DNA of 64,000 nt, from assembly GCF_000151665.1 (NCBI RefSeq), contig NW_013171828.1, positions 251,469 through 315,468 of the forward strand, read 5' to 3'. Below, piece by piece: positions 36,582 to 48,790 of this stretch (the first letter of the stretch is position 1; every line of letters starts with the position of its first letter). The stretch comes from Blastocystis hominis (taxonomy: Eukaryota > Sar > Bigyra > Opalinata > Blastocystidae). Both the position numbers and the translations under genes were made by a program. The notes beneath the pieces were generated by a model, which was not told where the DNA came from, searched no databases, and saw only the letters and a list, made by a program, of their open reading frames with translations.

Positions 36582-38369
36582 TCATCTACCCACACCGTCC
36601 AAATCTCCCTTCTCGAACTGGAACAGCGTGCAGTACCCGTCCGACGACGCCGTCATCGCGAACCTCCCGTCCGCGCTCCTACTCCTCACCTCTCCGCCTC
36701 TCCCTCACCACGCGAAGTCGCAGATCTGCGCGTAGTGGATGTTCCCCACGTAGAACCGCGGGGCCGCCTCGTCCGTCCGGTACAGGAACACTTCCTCCGT
36801 CGTCGTCACCGCCAGCACGTGCGCGTACCTACCTCGCAACCCTCCGGTGAGCCCACTCGCAGCCCAGCACCTCCGCCACGCTCCCCGCACTCGACGCCCC
36901 GCGGGAATCGCGCGCGTACCGCAGAGGCGAGAAGCGACACACCACCGTGGGGAACGAGAAAACGGGCAGACAGGAAAGGGGCCTATTTCTGGAATGCCAA
37001 AAATACCCACTTCTCGAAAACACCGTTCAGGTAAAGATACGTGCAGTTCCGCGGGACGCCGCCTTCCTTGTCCAGAGTGACCCCTAATTGGGACAGGCTC
37101 CACAATATGTACCACAAGGAATCGCGGTTAAAAGACCGTCGAAACTGCTGTGCGGACGCCGGTAAAACGAAGGAACCGTGTCCCCGAGAAACATAAAATA
37201 ACCGCGGGCACCGCTCTTCCCAACAGTCCCTTCCTCCCCCGGATTCTCCCCCGCGTTTCCACTGTTTCCCTGGTTTCCACTATGGTTCTCCAATTGGTTT
37301 CCACTGTTTCCCTGATTCCCCATTTGGTTTCCACCTTGGTTCTCCAATTGGTTACCACAGTTTCCCCGGTTTCCACAGTTTCCCCGATTCCCCGATTGGT
37401 TTCCCCGTTGTGGCGGGGGCGTTACAATGGGTGCGTCGGGGGTGGAAATAACCGCGGCCAGCGCGTCTTCCTCGGCCGCGTCGGTTTCTCCCTCTGCGAA
37501 AAGGCGTTTCTTGAGCACGGCGCGGCAGCCCACTACATGCAACCCCGCTCCCTGGCTCACGAGGCTTGTTATGCACCACGCTGCGGCTGATGCGGAACTC
37601 GCTGCGCAGCGCGGCGGCGGCCAGCGCGGTCCAATCCTCGGTCTGCAGACTCGGATTCACGCGGCCGCGCGCGTAGCTGTACACGCGCGCCGTGCGGTCG
37701 TTCGCCACGCTCACGATCGAAACGTCGTCGCGCGACCAGTCGATGCCCTGGATGTAGCCCGAGTGGTCGTGCAGACGCACGTATTGCGTGCCGTCGATGC
37801 CCCAGATGATGATGTTCGAGTCCGTCCCGCTGCTGACCAGGAATTGGCTTGTGGGGCTCCAGCTGATGTCGTAGATGTCCATCGCGTGGCCGCTGGGGTG
37901 AAGGGAGGGAAGGGAGCCTACCGGATGATCTTCTTCTCGAAACAGTTCTCTTTGGTGATCTCGCACCAGTTGTGACAGACGGAGGGACGAAGCTTCCAGA
38001 TGATGATGCAGCCGTCTACAAATGAGACAAGGGGGAGGAGAATCCACCATCTCCCGCGGAGGCGAGCAGCTTTCCTAGAAGAATGACACGTTTGCAAAGC
38101 ACCTACGATCGGGTGAAAATCGAACGACATTGACGGATTGTGTGTGGCCCCTGAGCGAATAGCAAAATTCAACGACGGGTTCTTCCCCAGAGGTGTTCAA
38201 CTTCCAGATCTAGCAATTAGCTAATGGCAACGAGTCCCACCTTCACTTCGTGGTCTCCTCCTCCGGTTGCAAATACAGTCTCATTCAAAAAGTCAACCGA
38301 CAGCACCGGATCATTATGGGTCGCTTCGGGTCTCCGGTGCCACGCAATCTCAACTGTCTTCACCTTCAT
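36582..38369 (-). CDS. CHAF1B: Chromatin assembly factor 1 subunit B (p60), 506 aa
   Basis: WD40 histone chaperone subunit that deposits H3-H4 at replication. Nine introns of 28-32 nt leave exactly 507 codons. Starts MKVKTVEIAWH like its homologues. WD repeats follow: GGGDHEVKIWKL, RGHTQSVNVVRFSPD, SAGDDGCIIIWKL, GHAMDIYDISWSP, GTDSNIIIWGIDG, SGYIQGIDWSRDD, NDRTARVYS. After an Asn/Gly-rich insertion (9-nt repeats, about 37255-37400) come the CAF-1-specific GDTVPSFYRRPHSSFDG, PTVVCRFSPLRY, FYVGNIHYAQICDFAWS and SSDGYCTLFQFE. The short C-terminus lacks the extended tail of animal p60. H3 and H4 genes lie 5.2 kb further on. Confidence 0.95.
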
Positions 38370-38502
38370 CTGCCCCAAACTTTGTAATCACGAGCGATCG
38401 AAGACAATTCTGTTTTCAAGTCTCTCATCACTCTCGTTGCGCACACTCCTGCATTCCTGCACTCCTACACTCCCATTCCCCTCCCACTGCATCCTTTTGT
38501 CC

Positions 38503-38510
38503 AACAAACA
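38503..38510 (-). terminator. TGTTTGTT 3'-end motif of bHLH-PAS gene
   Basis: Minus-strand TGTTTGTT; no in-frame stop codon precedes it in the reading frame of the upstream exon. Confidence 0.5.
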
Positions 38511-40082
38511 CCCCATGCACATCCACCTTTACATTTCTCCTCCTGCCCGGTCTCCGCATCGGCAATCGCGCCCACCAGCCGGCTACAGCACGGAATGGTA
38601 TCGGGCGGGTTACAAATCAAGTAATACTGCCCCTCCTTGCTCCTCAACTGCCCCGAGCATTTCCTGCTACAACTCACGCGATCCCCGCGATCCCACCTCC
38701 CATTGCAGTTCCCCGTGCAGTCACACGACAGTACCGGCAGGATGGTGCACGTGAACCCCGCGGGGAGCCGCTGCCGGTCGCGAATCAGCGTGAGCGAGAA
38801 GTAAACGGGCTGCACGACGCCGCCCATCACGCAGTGCCGAATAATGCACTGCGACGGCGCCGCCAGCTGGCTGTGCAGCATGTAGCTGTAGCTCCTACCG
38901 CTGATTCCACGGTTCTACGATTACCCGAAGGCGCAGGGCAGGTCTTCCGGGTGCGTGAAGCGGAAGAGCGTCATCGTTTTGAGGTCGTCCAGCGTGCAGC
39001 GCGTCAGTCTACCCAACAGTGGAAACGTGGAAACCGACGTGCAGAACTGGGAGTTGGCGTCGATGAATTGGCCGTCGGTGCTGAGGATGGCCATGGGCAC
39101 CGGAGACTGCAGGAAGAGCACGTGGTAGTTGATCTTCTGCTGCGCGACGATCTCTTTGACTTGGCCCAGACGCTTGTTCGCTTTGGCTTCGGCGGTCTGG
39201 ACCTGCTCGCGCAGCGTGGAGATCTGATGTTGCAGATGGCGGAGGAACTTGATGGACTCCATCAGGATGTTGATCTTGCTCTTGTTGATCACGGAGCCAG
39301 TCGACTGCGGTGGTGAGACAGGGCATGGAGAGTACCGAGATGATCGAGTACAGCTCTTCGATCTTCGCGTTGAGACGCTCCACACGGCGCTTTTCGGACG
39401 TGTTGTGAACTAAAAGTCAAGAAAAACCAGGGAAATGAACGCTTCTTACGAGAGCCAGGTTTCACCCCAGATTCAAGGGGATAATTATTTGGACTCTACG
39501 TTGTGATGAAACCTAAAAAACGAGATACGTTGGCTGCTATGAAACTACTATTATTAGGATTTTGCACAAGCGGGGGAAACTGCGTGGAAATGGGTAGGGA
39601 GAGCGAGGGCTTGCTTTGCAGTTGAGCATAGTCCACAGAGCTCTCCACTGGCATGGTATCTAGATTCGAAAAAGATACACGCGGCTGGAGATATTGATCA
39701 GCACTAGGGTTTCTAGAAATAAGCGGGGGAATGGAAAGTCCAACGCTTGAAAATTCATGTTATTTCCTTCCAAGGCATCAGTGGGAGATAATAGAACGGG
39801 AGACGCTTCGTCTACAAATTCGATGCAACTGGGCATTATTATACCTGGAAGAAACACTTCTGTATCATGAGAAGCACTCGTGCCCCATTCTGTTCCTGTT
39901 ATCACACTTTCTTCTTCTTTTGAAGCTCCACTGACTCCAAAAGAGGAGTAATCGTCATGCGGATCGAACATCATGTCTCCAAAAGAGTTGGTCATGTCTG
40001 TTGATCCAAACAACAGATGATTCAACGTATCGGGGTCACTCTGCTCTGCTCCAACCGTACTCCAACCAAAACTCGCTAACAT
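38511..40082 (-). CDS. bHLH-PAS-like transcription factor
   Basis: Starts at ATG 40082 with an acidic Asp/Ser/Phe-rich region of about 120 residues (possible activation domain). After two or more introns comes the basic region HNTSEKRRVERLNAKIEELY, interrupted by a 31-nt intron before STGSVINKSKINILMESIKF (helix 2); a leucine-zipper-like coiled coil follows. A PAS-like fold (VPMAILSTDGQFIDANSQF, then TLFRFTHPEDLP) is split by a 30-nt intron. The downstream exon (SYSYMLHSQLAAPSQ to about 38511) is Cys-rich in its last third, where more introns are likely. Exon joins between 39480 and 39720 are uncertain. The His and Glu expected for E-box contact are present. No encoded stop was found before the 3' motif. 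Confidence 0.7.
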
Positions 40083-40138
40083 TAAAAAATGTTGAAGAAA
40101 CCTAAAGACATTATTCTTCTTCTTCCGCGATTATTGCT

Positions 40139-40146
40139 AACAAACA
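40139..40146 (-). terminator. TGTTTGTT 3'-end motif of TACC gene
   Basis: Minus strand, 25 nt after the TGA at 40172. Confidence 0.65.
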
Positions 40147-40171
40147 TACTTTAATTTGACATGTTTTTTCC

Positions 40172-43100
40172 TCACCGGCGCAGCAACTTCTCCACGTATG
40201 ACATCAGCTCTGCGACCTGTCCTTCCTTGGCACCCAATTCCTTCTACACCTCCCATCCCCTCCATCTCTCCCACCTTCAGCGACTGAATCTGCTCCGCCT
40301 GGAACTGCAGCTGCTTCGCCACATTCGTTCCCGACGGTCCTTCCTCCTCCCTCTCCATCATCGCCGATTCGATCTTCGCTGTCTGCAACTGGCTTCGCAG
40401 CGAGGCCAGCTGCTCTTCATACTGTTTCTGCATCGCGTCCATCCGCTCCTGCAGACTCGCACTGAACGATTCGAACTGCGCCTGCGCCTGTTTCGCCTGG
40501 TCCCCCAGCACGTCATTCTGCCGCTCAATTTCCCCGCCAATTTTCCACTTTGTGCATCAAATTGTGTACCGCCAGAGTCAAGCCCTGCTTCTCCTGCTCC
40601 AGCCGCGCGATTTCCTCCTCTCGCTGCCTCACCGCTTCCTGCTGCGCACTCAGCTCCTTTCGCGCCTCTTCCAGCGTCTTCCCCGCGGTTTCCGCCTGGA
40701 TCTGCGACGCTCCCGCGGTTCGCGCGGCCTCCTCGATCTGCCCGCGCAGCCGCGTCTGCTGCTGCTTCTCGTCCTCGATGAGTCTTCGATAGAGTTCGAT
40801 TCGCTGCGCGTATTCGCTTTCGAGCGTCTTCTGCGTCTGTTCGCGTTGATTCAATTCGTCTTTGGCGCTCTGCAGCGCACACTGCGCGCCTCTAGAGAGC
40901 ATCGACGTGAGTTCTGAGGGCTACGATAACGTCTCGCGGAGCTGCGCCAGCTCTGCGTTTCTGTGCTCGATTTCGAGTTTGGCGTCGCGCGTCTGCTGCT
41001 GCGCGGCGTGGAGCGCGAGCTGCGATTTCAAGAAATGAAAGAGAGCTACGTTGACGGAGTCCAGCTGCCGTTTGCTGAGAATGAGCTGGTCCTGGAGGGA
41101 CTTGAGCTCGATCTGGCTGTTGGAAACCACTTCGTTCATCGCGGTTTTCCACTGGGCTTCCTTGTTGGTGATCGCTTCCTCGACGATCTTGGGAATCGTC
41201 TGGTCGTATTCGTTCAGCACCTGGAACATTCGCTCGTTCTCCGCTTCCAGCTGCACGCGAAGCTTCCGCAACTCCGTCTAGTGGTGACGTTCTCAGCGCG
41301 CACTACGACTTGGCTCTCTGTTTTCTTCAGAGAATCGGTGAGTAACGCGATCACTTTCTCGCTCTCCGCTTTGGCCGCCAATTCCACGCGTTTGCGCTCG
41401 ATTATCAAGTCGGACTCGGTGTATTTCGGCTTCTCGCTGGTGAGGCGCGTGATGAGCGACGGCGGGATGGGGACGGAGGAGTAGTAGAGAAGGGAGTGCG
41501 AGGGCGTCGGGGAATCGGAGGTCCGGAGGTCGAAGAGGGCGCTCTGGCGGCGATTGGCGGCGTGGAGTTGGCGGATTTGTTGGAGGGGCTGCGAAGAAGA
41601 GGAGGGAGAAAGGGAGGGAGAAAGGGAGGGAGAGGGAGAAAGGAAGGAGTCGTTGGATGGATTGGATGGATTGGGAGGGAGCGAGGACACGGTTTGCTCC
41701 ACGATGGTTTGCAACTCGGAGGAGAGAGTTGGGTCAATGGGAGCAGTGGATTCAATAGGGACAGTGGAATCAATGGGGACATTCGATTCAATAGGGACAT
41801 TCGATTCAATGGGGACATTAGATTCAATGGGGACATTGGATTCAATTGGCTCAGCTGATTCACAATGAATGATTGGTTCGATGGTGTGAGTTTCTCCCAA
41901 TTGCTTGTGGGATTTATTCATTTGATTTGACTCTTCCACTTCATTTGATTCAATGTGATGTTCTTCTTCTTCCATTGAAGCATTCACTTCTTCAAGAACC
42001 TTCGAATCATTTACATCATTCGAATCGTTTGAATCATTTCCATCCAATTGAACATCTTCCTGTGGAACATCAGCAGATTTCGTGTCGATCTCCACTTCCA
42101 TGAGCTCGTTCGACTCAATAGGGATTTCTAATTCTTCCTGCTTGATTTCATTCTGATCGATGGGCTCAATAGGTTCATTCGGCTCAATGATGACTTTCGA
42201 TTCGATTGGTTCATTGGAGTCCACACGATTGTTCGACTCCTCAACAGTATTCAGCTCATTGGAAAAATCTTCTTCCGTCAAATCATTTGATTTTACAACA
42301 ATATTGGATTTCTCATTCACATTGGATTCGACGGACTTGATAGATTCAATAGGTTTATTCGATTGGTCTGGTTCAACGGAATCAACAACATTATCATTTG
42401 ATTCAGCGAGCTCATTCATTTGATTCACAATATCTGACTCTTTTGGTTCACTCGATTCTTTGAGTTCCTTTGTGTCAACAAGATCGCTTGATTCCGGATT
42501 CATTTCTTCCTTCGATTCATTCAACTCCTTCCGAGTCTCCAATTCTTTTTCACTCTTTGCTTCGTGTTGTTCATTTGTTTCATTCCGTTGATTCATTTCC
42601 ACAGAAATCTCATCCACTGCTTCCCTATTCAATGACTCACATCCCTTCATTTCCCCTTCATTTTCATTTTCATTGAATTCCTTTCCTTCTTCCTTCGATT
42701 CATCCGTTTGTTTTGATTCTTCCACCATTTCCTTCGAATTCTCTTCGAACTCTTCTGCCTTATTCACACTTTCCTTTTCAATCTTCTCAGCTTCTTCTTC
42801 TTCTTCCATCCTTTCCTCCTCTTTCTCTGCCCTCTCCAAAATAGCCGCATTTTCCGGAATTCCAAACAGATCTTCATTCTTTGATATCTCATTGATTTTA
42901 CTTTCCTGTTGATTCTTTTCGGATTTCTTTTCGACCTCCTCCTTAGTTTCATACTCTTTTTCACTCTTTATTATGATTGGAGGTATTACAGTTCCCTCCC
43001 CAGACTCAGCAGCTTTACTCTCTTCTTTCTTTGCAATTTCCCCATTTGAATCATTCAGTGCAACTCGCTTATCACTAAATATCTCTATCTCAGGCTCAGA

Positions 43101-43453
43101 TTGTGTCGCAAAATGACTATTCTGCAAAAACCGAGAAAAACGACTTTCATAACGGCTTTTCCTCTTTACTGAAGAAGGTGTAGTAAAATCAAAACACAAA
43201 ACTCCATCTGTATTCGCATTCTCATCTACCATCGATAATTCAACTAAAATTCAAACTCCTTGGCACCTCTGTATGAGAGGAATTCACTGGAGTGGAATCT
43301 ACTTGTATAGCGGAAGAGGTTGATTCCATTCGGCTGTTTTCGTTTTCATTTATACTACAGGTCTCTACAATCTCATCTCGAATCCGTTCACGCACTATGA
43401 TCGCCTTCAGAAACTCCCTCCTTAATGAGCGGCACTGTTGCCTCTAGATTCAT
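40172..43453 (-). CDS. TACC-domain coiled-coil protein (1020 aa)
   Basis: Seven introns of 25-39 nt leave 1021 codons. Residues 1-about 600 are low complexity: Glu/Ser/Asn-rich, with imperfect SNxPIES repeats near 41760-41840. The C-terminal 400 residues are a continuous coiled coil resembling the TACC domain: LRVQLEAENERMFQVLNEYD then QTIPKIVEEAITNKE (compare the Tyr-x-x-Thr-Ile segment of animal TACCs), a long heptad region, and the terminal AELMSYVEKLLRR, matching the family's closing Glu-Leu-x-x-x-Leu element. TACC proteins dock on the XMAP215 microtubule polymerase at centrosomes and spindles; this function is inferred from the family. Start from the first ATG of a small N-terminal exon. 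Some coiled-coil similarity could be generic, so the family call is moderately sure. Confidence 0.7.
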
Positions 43454-43526
43454 ATCTTATTATCGACCACTGCAGTGAAAATAAAAAATCGAGATCGAAT
43501 CAATTCAACAAAAATGAGTATATCAA

Positions 43527-43534
43527 AACAAACA
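43527..43534 (-). terminator. TGTTTGTT 3'-end motif of histone H3
   Basis: Minus strand, 41 nt after the TAA at 43576; implies a polyadenylated histone message. Confidence 0.65.
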
Positions 43535-43575
43535 GCAATGAAGGAAAACCATAGTACATTTTATAAAACACTTCT

Positions 43576-43983
43576 TTACTTTTCGTTGCGAATGCGGCGA
43601 GCCAGCTGCATATCTCTCGGCATAATCGTCACACGCTTGGCGTGGATGGCGCACAGGTTGGTATCTTCGAACAGAGAAACCAGGTAAGCCTCAGCAGCCT
43701 CCTGAAGAGCCATCACAGCAGATCCCTGGAAACGGAGATCGTTCTTGAAGTCCTGGGCAACTTCGCGCACCAATCTCTGGAAGGGCAATTTGCGAATCAG
43801 AAGCTCGGTGCTCTTCTGATACTTGCGGATCTCACGCAGAGCCACAGTTCCGGGGCGATAACGATGGGGCTTCTTCACAGCTCCAGCAGCGGGCGAACTT
43901 TTACGAGCAGCCTTGGTAGCCAGTTGCTTACGAGGAACCTTTCCTCCAGTGCTTTTACGAGCAGTTTGCTTAGTACGAGCCAT
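43576..43983 (-). CDS. Histone H3 (135 aa)
   Basis: Core nucleosome histone, intronless. The tail keeps [14 protein letters not shown] with Lys4, 9, 14, 18, 23, 27 and 36. Differences from the usual tail include Val after Lys14 and [10 protein letters not shown] around 28-37. The fold helices are standard ([35 protein letters not shown]), with SAVM in helix 2 as in canonical rather than H3.3-type histones. The C-terminus is RRIRNEK, one residue shorter than usual. The ATG at 43983 is chosen over an upstream in-frame ATG because MARTKQ is invariant. Divergent from H4. Confidence 0.98.
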   Translation of the reverse strand: MARTKQTARKSTGGKVPRKQLATKAARKSSPAAGAVKKPHRYRPGTVALREIRKYQKSTELLIRKLPFQRLVREVAQDFKNDLRFQGSAVMALQEAAEAYLVSLFEDTNLCAIHAKRVTIMPRDMQLARRIRNEK

Positions 43984-44505
<522 letters not shown>

Positions 44506-44528
44506 ATTTAAACTGCTGTATCATATAT

Positions 44529-45040
44529 TTAAGCATGTTTGTTGAAAACAGGACACAAAGGAAGAGGAACTTCGATTGTCTTTCCCGCGAACTTCTCACT
44601 CACCTTCACCATGCAGGCAAGTCTGGAACTACATATCAAAATGCCGAAGAGAAGCATTACGTGGGCTTCGCCCCAAACACGACATTGCTCAGGAGATCTT
44701 GCTCCTGCTCCTTGGCGGGAGGAATCGCAGCGAAAAGGTCCTCAGGAAGGATAATGTGGCAACTTCCGCAGCTACCACCTCCACCGCAGACCGCTATCGA
44801 ATAATTCACGAATTTAGGACGCACCAGTGATATCTACGGCTTCATTCTGACAGACCTCGAGGAGCGTAGTTCCCTTGTCGGCTTCCACTTCAATTGTGTC
44901 TTCATCGGCTACGGAGTGGAGGGCGAACTCGACTAGTGCAAAAACGCAAAATGGTTTAACAAACCTCCAAAGCAGCGCGAAAAGAGAGCACCGTGGCTTC
45001 TCTTGAGAAGAGAGGACGTAGCACGCACAAGGAAAGACAT
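44529..45040 (-). CDS. Mitochondrial-type [2Fe-2S] ferredoxin (138 aa)
   Basis: Adrenodoxin-family electron carrier for Fe-S assembly. Three introns (32, 31 and 32 nt) give 139 codons. Residues 1-25 (MSFLVRATSSLLKRSHGALF) are a basic, acid-free, Ser/Arg-rich presequence, so import into the mitochondrion or mitochondrion-related organelle is likely. The mature part has TLLEVCQNEAVDIT, the cluster motif CGGGGSCGSCHI (C-x5-C-x2-C), ILPEDLFAAIPPAKEQEQDL, and the fourth Cys in SRLACMVKV. Stop TAA at 44529-44531. The last codons FNKHA are the antisense of the H4 TGTTTGTT motif. No own TGTTTGTT is seen beyond the stop. Confidence 0.93.
44536..44543 (+). terminator. TGTTTGTT 3'-end motif of H4, inside ferredoxin codons
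   Basis: 30 nt after the H4 stop; read on the other strand it is AAC AAA CA, coding Asn-Lys-His of the ferredoxin C-terminus. Confidence 0.65.
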
Positions 45041-45067
45041 GGGAGAAAAACCAAAAAAACTGTATGA

Positions 45068-45075
45068 AACAAACA
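45068..45075 (-). terminator. TGTTTGTT 3'-end motif of KATNIP-like gene
   Basis: Minus strand, 80 nt after the TGA at 45156 and only 27 nt before the ferredoxin start codon. Confidence 0.55.
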
Positions 45076-45155
45076 GAGAGGAGACGATAACCAAAGAAAG
45101 ACAATTCTATTTTATTATTATTTCCGACAGATCGTCTCCACACGTGACATCCCCT

Positions 45156-47853
45156 TCATGTCCTTTCCTCTCTCCTTGGCTCACCCTCTTTCTCCAACAG
45201 TCCAATCCCGTTCACAAACAGAATCGTCTGGTAGTCGCGCTCGTTGGCGCGCAGAAAGCTCAGCTCTCCCACAAAGAGCACAAAATCATCCAGCGTCACG
45301 CGCACCTTCTTCGCTCTCCACTCCTCCACATCGTGGCAGTTCCAGATCTATCTCACAGCCCTCCTTCTCCCCTACTCGCATGAAAGCGATCATCACCGGC
45401 GTATCAAACAGAACAAACAGCGAGCTCCTCTTATTCCTCAACGACGCCGAGCCCTCACGCACCGCGCTGCTATCCAGGTACAACGACCTCCACGGTTTCC
45501 ACGATTTCTCCGGACTGTCGGTTCTGTTCACGACGAGGCCTTCGATTTTGTGCCGGTACGGCCGGCCGTCGTCGTCCAGCGGCAGCGGATCGGAGAAGAG
45601 GCGACAGTAGGAAGACGGGATGACGCGGCCGAGGGGATCGACGAACTGGATGCGATCGAGCGCCACGAAGCGCGACGCTCTCCACGTGGAGAGGATCTCG
45701 ATGCGGAGAATCGACCCGAAGGGCGAGCGATCGGCGAGAAAGCTGCTCAGCGAGGTGAACGTGTTGGTCGCGTTCATCATGGGAGGAGCGGGCTGCTGCC
45801 CGGGGAACTGGAAGCGGAGGTACGGCCAGGAGAAGGGCGGCTCGGGCTGGTAAAAGGGAACCATCTGCCCGAAGTCGAACTGCGCGACGCCTGGAGCGGG
45901 CCGGAGCAACACGGGCTAGCTGTGAGGGGAGGGGGAAACGGGGAACCAGTCGGAACGAGTTCTGCCGGAGGGCGATGAGGAGGTAGCGAACGCCGCAGCG
46001 ACGGTCTTTGAAGTTGCCGTTGTAGTTGTAGAAGCGCAGGCCCTTGACACGCGTCTGATGGCGCAGATGGATCTGATGGATGAGGCAGAGAGAGGAACGG
46101 ATACGACGAGGTGCGGGCAGTAGTAGCCCGGGATGAGAGGGAAGCGGAACATGGACGACGGCTCGAGCGTGATGAAGGGAGGCTGGAAGAGCGTGTCGAG
46201 GTCGGATTCGGAGAGAATGGCCCAGGACTTCCCGTTGGTTATGAGCATGCAGGAGCGAGCGCGGCTGACGGGGACCACATCGTCGTTCTCGCCGATGACT
46301 TCGATGCCGCTGAGCCCGAAGAAGTTGTCGTCGCCCCAAGTTTGGAGGATGAACAAGTCGATCTCTTCGAGGAAGAGACAGGGATTGGCTTTGCTGAGGA
46401 TCGGATAGCTCGACGGGCTTCGGGCGTTGAGGAAGAAGCTCCAGGACGAATCGCCGAGGCCTGAGGGGCCAAAGACAGACTGGAAGGAATCGTCGAACCC
46501 TGAGTGATGAAAAAAGAGGGATAACAACGTACTGGAATCGGAGTAGGAGTCGGAGTCGGAGGAAGGCTCCATAGGAAAGTCAAACGGGAGGTTGAAGGGA
46601 GAGTTCGCAGGAGGAATGGGTGAGGGATTGGAAGGCGAATGAAAGGAAGAAGGAGATGGAGGTTTGCAAGGTGTAATGAGAGGAGGATCACGTGGTGGAA
46701 AGGGAGGAACCTTCAGCGGCGAAATAAAAGGAGAACCAGATGGTGAAGTGCAGGGAGAATCCGTCGGCGAAATGGGAGGCGACTCGAGGAGAGGAACGGG
46801 ATTGGGCTCAGGACGCGAAACGCAGGGAGGATTAATCAGGGAAATAAAGGGAAGATTAACCGGGGAAGTACCAGAAGGATTCACCGGAGAAATAGCAGGC
46901 GAAGTCACCGGTGAAATAACAGGCGAAGTCACCGGAGAAATAAGAGGAGTATCGACCGGTGAAAGAATAAGAGGAGAATCAGAAGAAGGAGCATCGACCG
47001 GTGCAATGGGAGACAACTCAGAAGGAGAATCGGAAGAAGAATCGAGCTGAGTATCAACGAGAGAAGGCAGATCCGATGAGTTGTCAACAGGGGAATCATG
47101 AGATGCATTGGCGGGAGAATCCATAGGTAAATCGACAGACAAGTCCTGTGAGGGCTCAGTTACCCCATCACATGGTGAATTACAGAGTGCAATGGAGGGA
47201 GGAGCATGAGAAGAATCATGGTCATGAGAAGACTCCGAGAAAGAAGGTGAATCAGTTGGAGCACTGGCTTGCAAGTTGGATGCTAAAGCAGGCTGAGAAA
47301 GGGAAGTGGAATCAGTCAAGGAGTGAAGAGGCGGGTGGAGCGGGAGACGAGGAGACAGAGAAGACGAAGTAGCAGGCGAATCAACAAAAGAATCAACAGG
47401 TGAATCAGAAGATGAAACATCAGAGGAATCGGATGATGAGCCAGCAAACAACTCAATAAACGAATCAACCAAAGAAGAAACAGACAAATCAGTGGGCGAG
47501 TGAAGCAGCGAAGACAACGAAGAAGAAGTGGGGTGAGAACAACTTCGAGGCTTCCGGTTTTGGATCGAAAACGAGGGCTGCACGGAGAAAGAAGGGCAAA
47601 GCGGGGGACTGAAAACATTTCTCTCATTCGCAGCACTCATCGAACTCATCGAACTCATTCCATTGAAAACGTTCAGCACGTTCAGCACATTCATCGCATT
47701 CAAAACACGTAGAACAATGCGAGTCACTGCAGGAAGCAATTCGAACAAGCGATTCAAAACACAGAGCGAACACGGATAGCGAAGCAGACAGGCCCGTTCA
47801 GCATCTCCCAGGCCGTTCGGAGCCGTTTTCAAGCCTCTCCGGGCCGACGACAT
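45156..47853 (-). CDS. Katanin-interacting protein-like (KATNIP/DUF4457), about 868 aa
   Basis: The N-terminal half is low-complexity Ser/Pro/Asp sequence with drifting SPV/DSP repeats (VISPVTSPAISPVNPSG). The C-terminal half carries KATNIP-domain features: LFILQTWGDDNFFGLSGIEV, ITNGKSWAILSES, KGLRFYNYNGNFKDRRCGVR, then a second WG/jelly-roll unit (TFTSLSSFLADRSPFGSILR region) ending MRIWNCHDVEEWRAKKVR and YQTILFVNGIGLL. Introns of 32, 31 and 28 nt leave 869 codons. Known KATNIPs bind katanin and act at ciliary bases; this organism's use is unknown. The start is uncertain: the frame is open further upstream into the preceding gene. I chose the ATG at 47853 because a TGTTTGTT lies above it at 48078-48085. 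Confidence 0.75.
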
Positions 47854-48077
47854 CTCTTCGGATATGTTGGGAACCTCGCGAGTTTCGCTTGAGAAATTCG
47901 AGGAACCGGGCAGAGAGGCGAGCGAGATGGGAGAGACTGGGCGGAAGGGTTGATTGGAGAAAGACAAGGAAGAGAAGAAAAGGTTGAAGAAGAAAAAGAA
48001 CAAGAAAGGAGCGAACGAGAGACGTGACGACAAATTCTGAGGACTGCAGGGACACAACGCAGATTCAGAGGCAGACA

Positions 48078-48085
48078 AACAAACA
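48078..48085 (-). terminator. TGTTTGTT, possible 3' end of the upstream gene
   Basis: Minus strand; lies in an open frame continuous with both neighbours, so it either marks a gene end without an encoded stop or is coding by chance. Confidence 0.4.
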
Positions 48086-48790
48086 ATTGCACAGGAGGGA
48101 ACGCTCTCGGAGTGTCTGGGAAGCGGAAAGAAGAAGAAAATGCGACGCTTTGGAACGACTTCCCGCTCACTCGAGATGAAAATAGCAAATCCTAGAAACG
48201 ACATAAATAAGAAATGATAAGTCTAGATGTGAGATACCTAAGACACACACTCTTTCCCGATGGTAATCTTGACAATGCGGTAAACTTGTGACAGGTAACG
48301 TGGTCACTGATCGAAAAACAAATGTATGTAGTGCGTAGTTAGTTTCCTGTTTCGAAAATATAAATTAAACCTACAAAGGGTGCGTGAGGATAAGTTGCCA
48401 GATCCTCCATTTTCAGCGGCTCGTTACACCTGCCAAGCATGGTACTACCTCCACAAAATGCATTGTCGTAATTGAAGCAATAATATCTGACATATAGTCC
48501 GTTTAATGAATCTTCCCGTTGCATCTCTCTCCTATCTCCCAACTGCCTTTCAGATTCTGCAGAACCACATGGGAGTAGCGATTGACTTGTATTCAGAAGA
48601 TGTATCGTCATGGATTGTTCATTTATATCCATATTCCCTTCTCTATCTAATGAACGACAAAACTCAACACGGTACTTGTCAAATGAACTTGGCGAGTAAA
48701 TTTGTTTACTGTCCATTTGACTCCCATTCCAAAAAATATACGCCTCTAGAGACTAAGAGGAAAACAAAGTCTTATATACCTGCCGGCATG
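48086..48790 (-). CDS. Unrecognised protein
   Basis: A minus-strand frame from about ATG 48790 (MPAEAYIFWNGSQ), after a 34-nt intron near 48740-48773, runs through MDSKQIYSPSSFDKYRVEF, YYCFNYDNAFCGGSTMLGRC and MEDLATYPHAPF. A 28-nt intron near 48344-48371 follows, then ETNYALHTFVFRS and a last intron of about 46 nt into GFAIFISSERE. Several Cys and aromatic residues; a hydrophobic stretch before the ATG could be part of a signal peptide if the true start is upstream. Family not recognised. May be the N-terminal part of the KATNIP-like protein instead. Confidence 0.4.

Noticed and set aside
45470-46339. 289-codon minus-strand frame
   Set aside because: Only its start (KGLRFYNYNGNFKD) is a real exon of the KATNIP-like gene; the rest is out of frame after the 31-nt intron.
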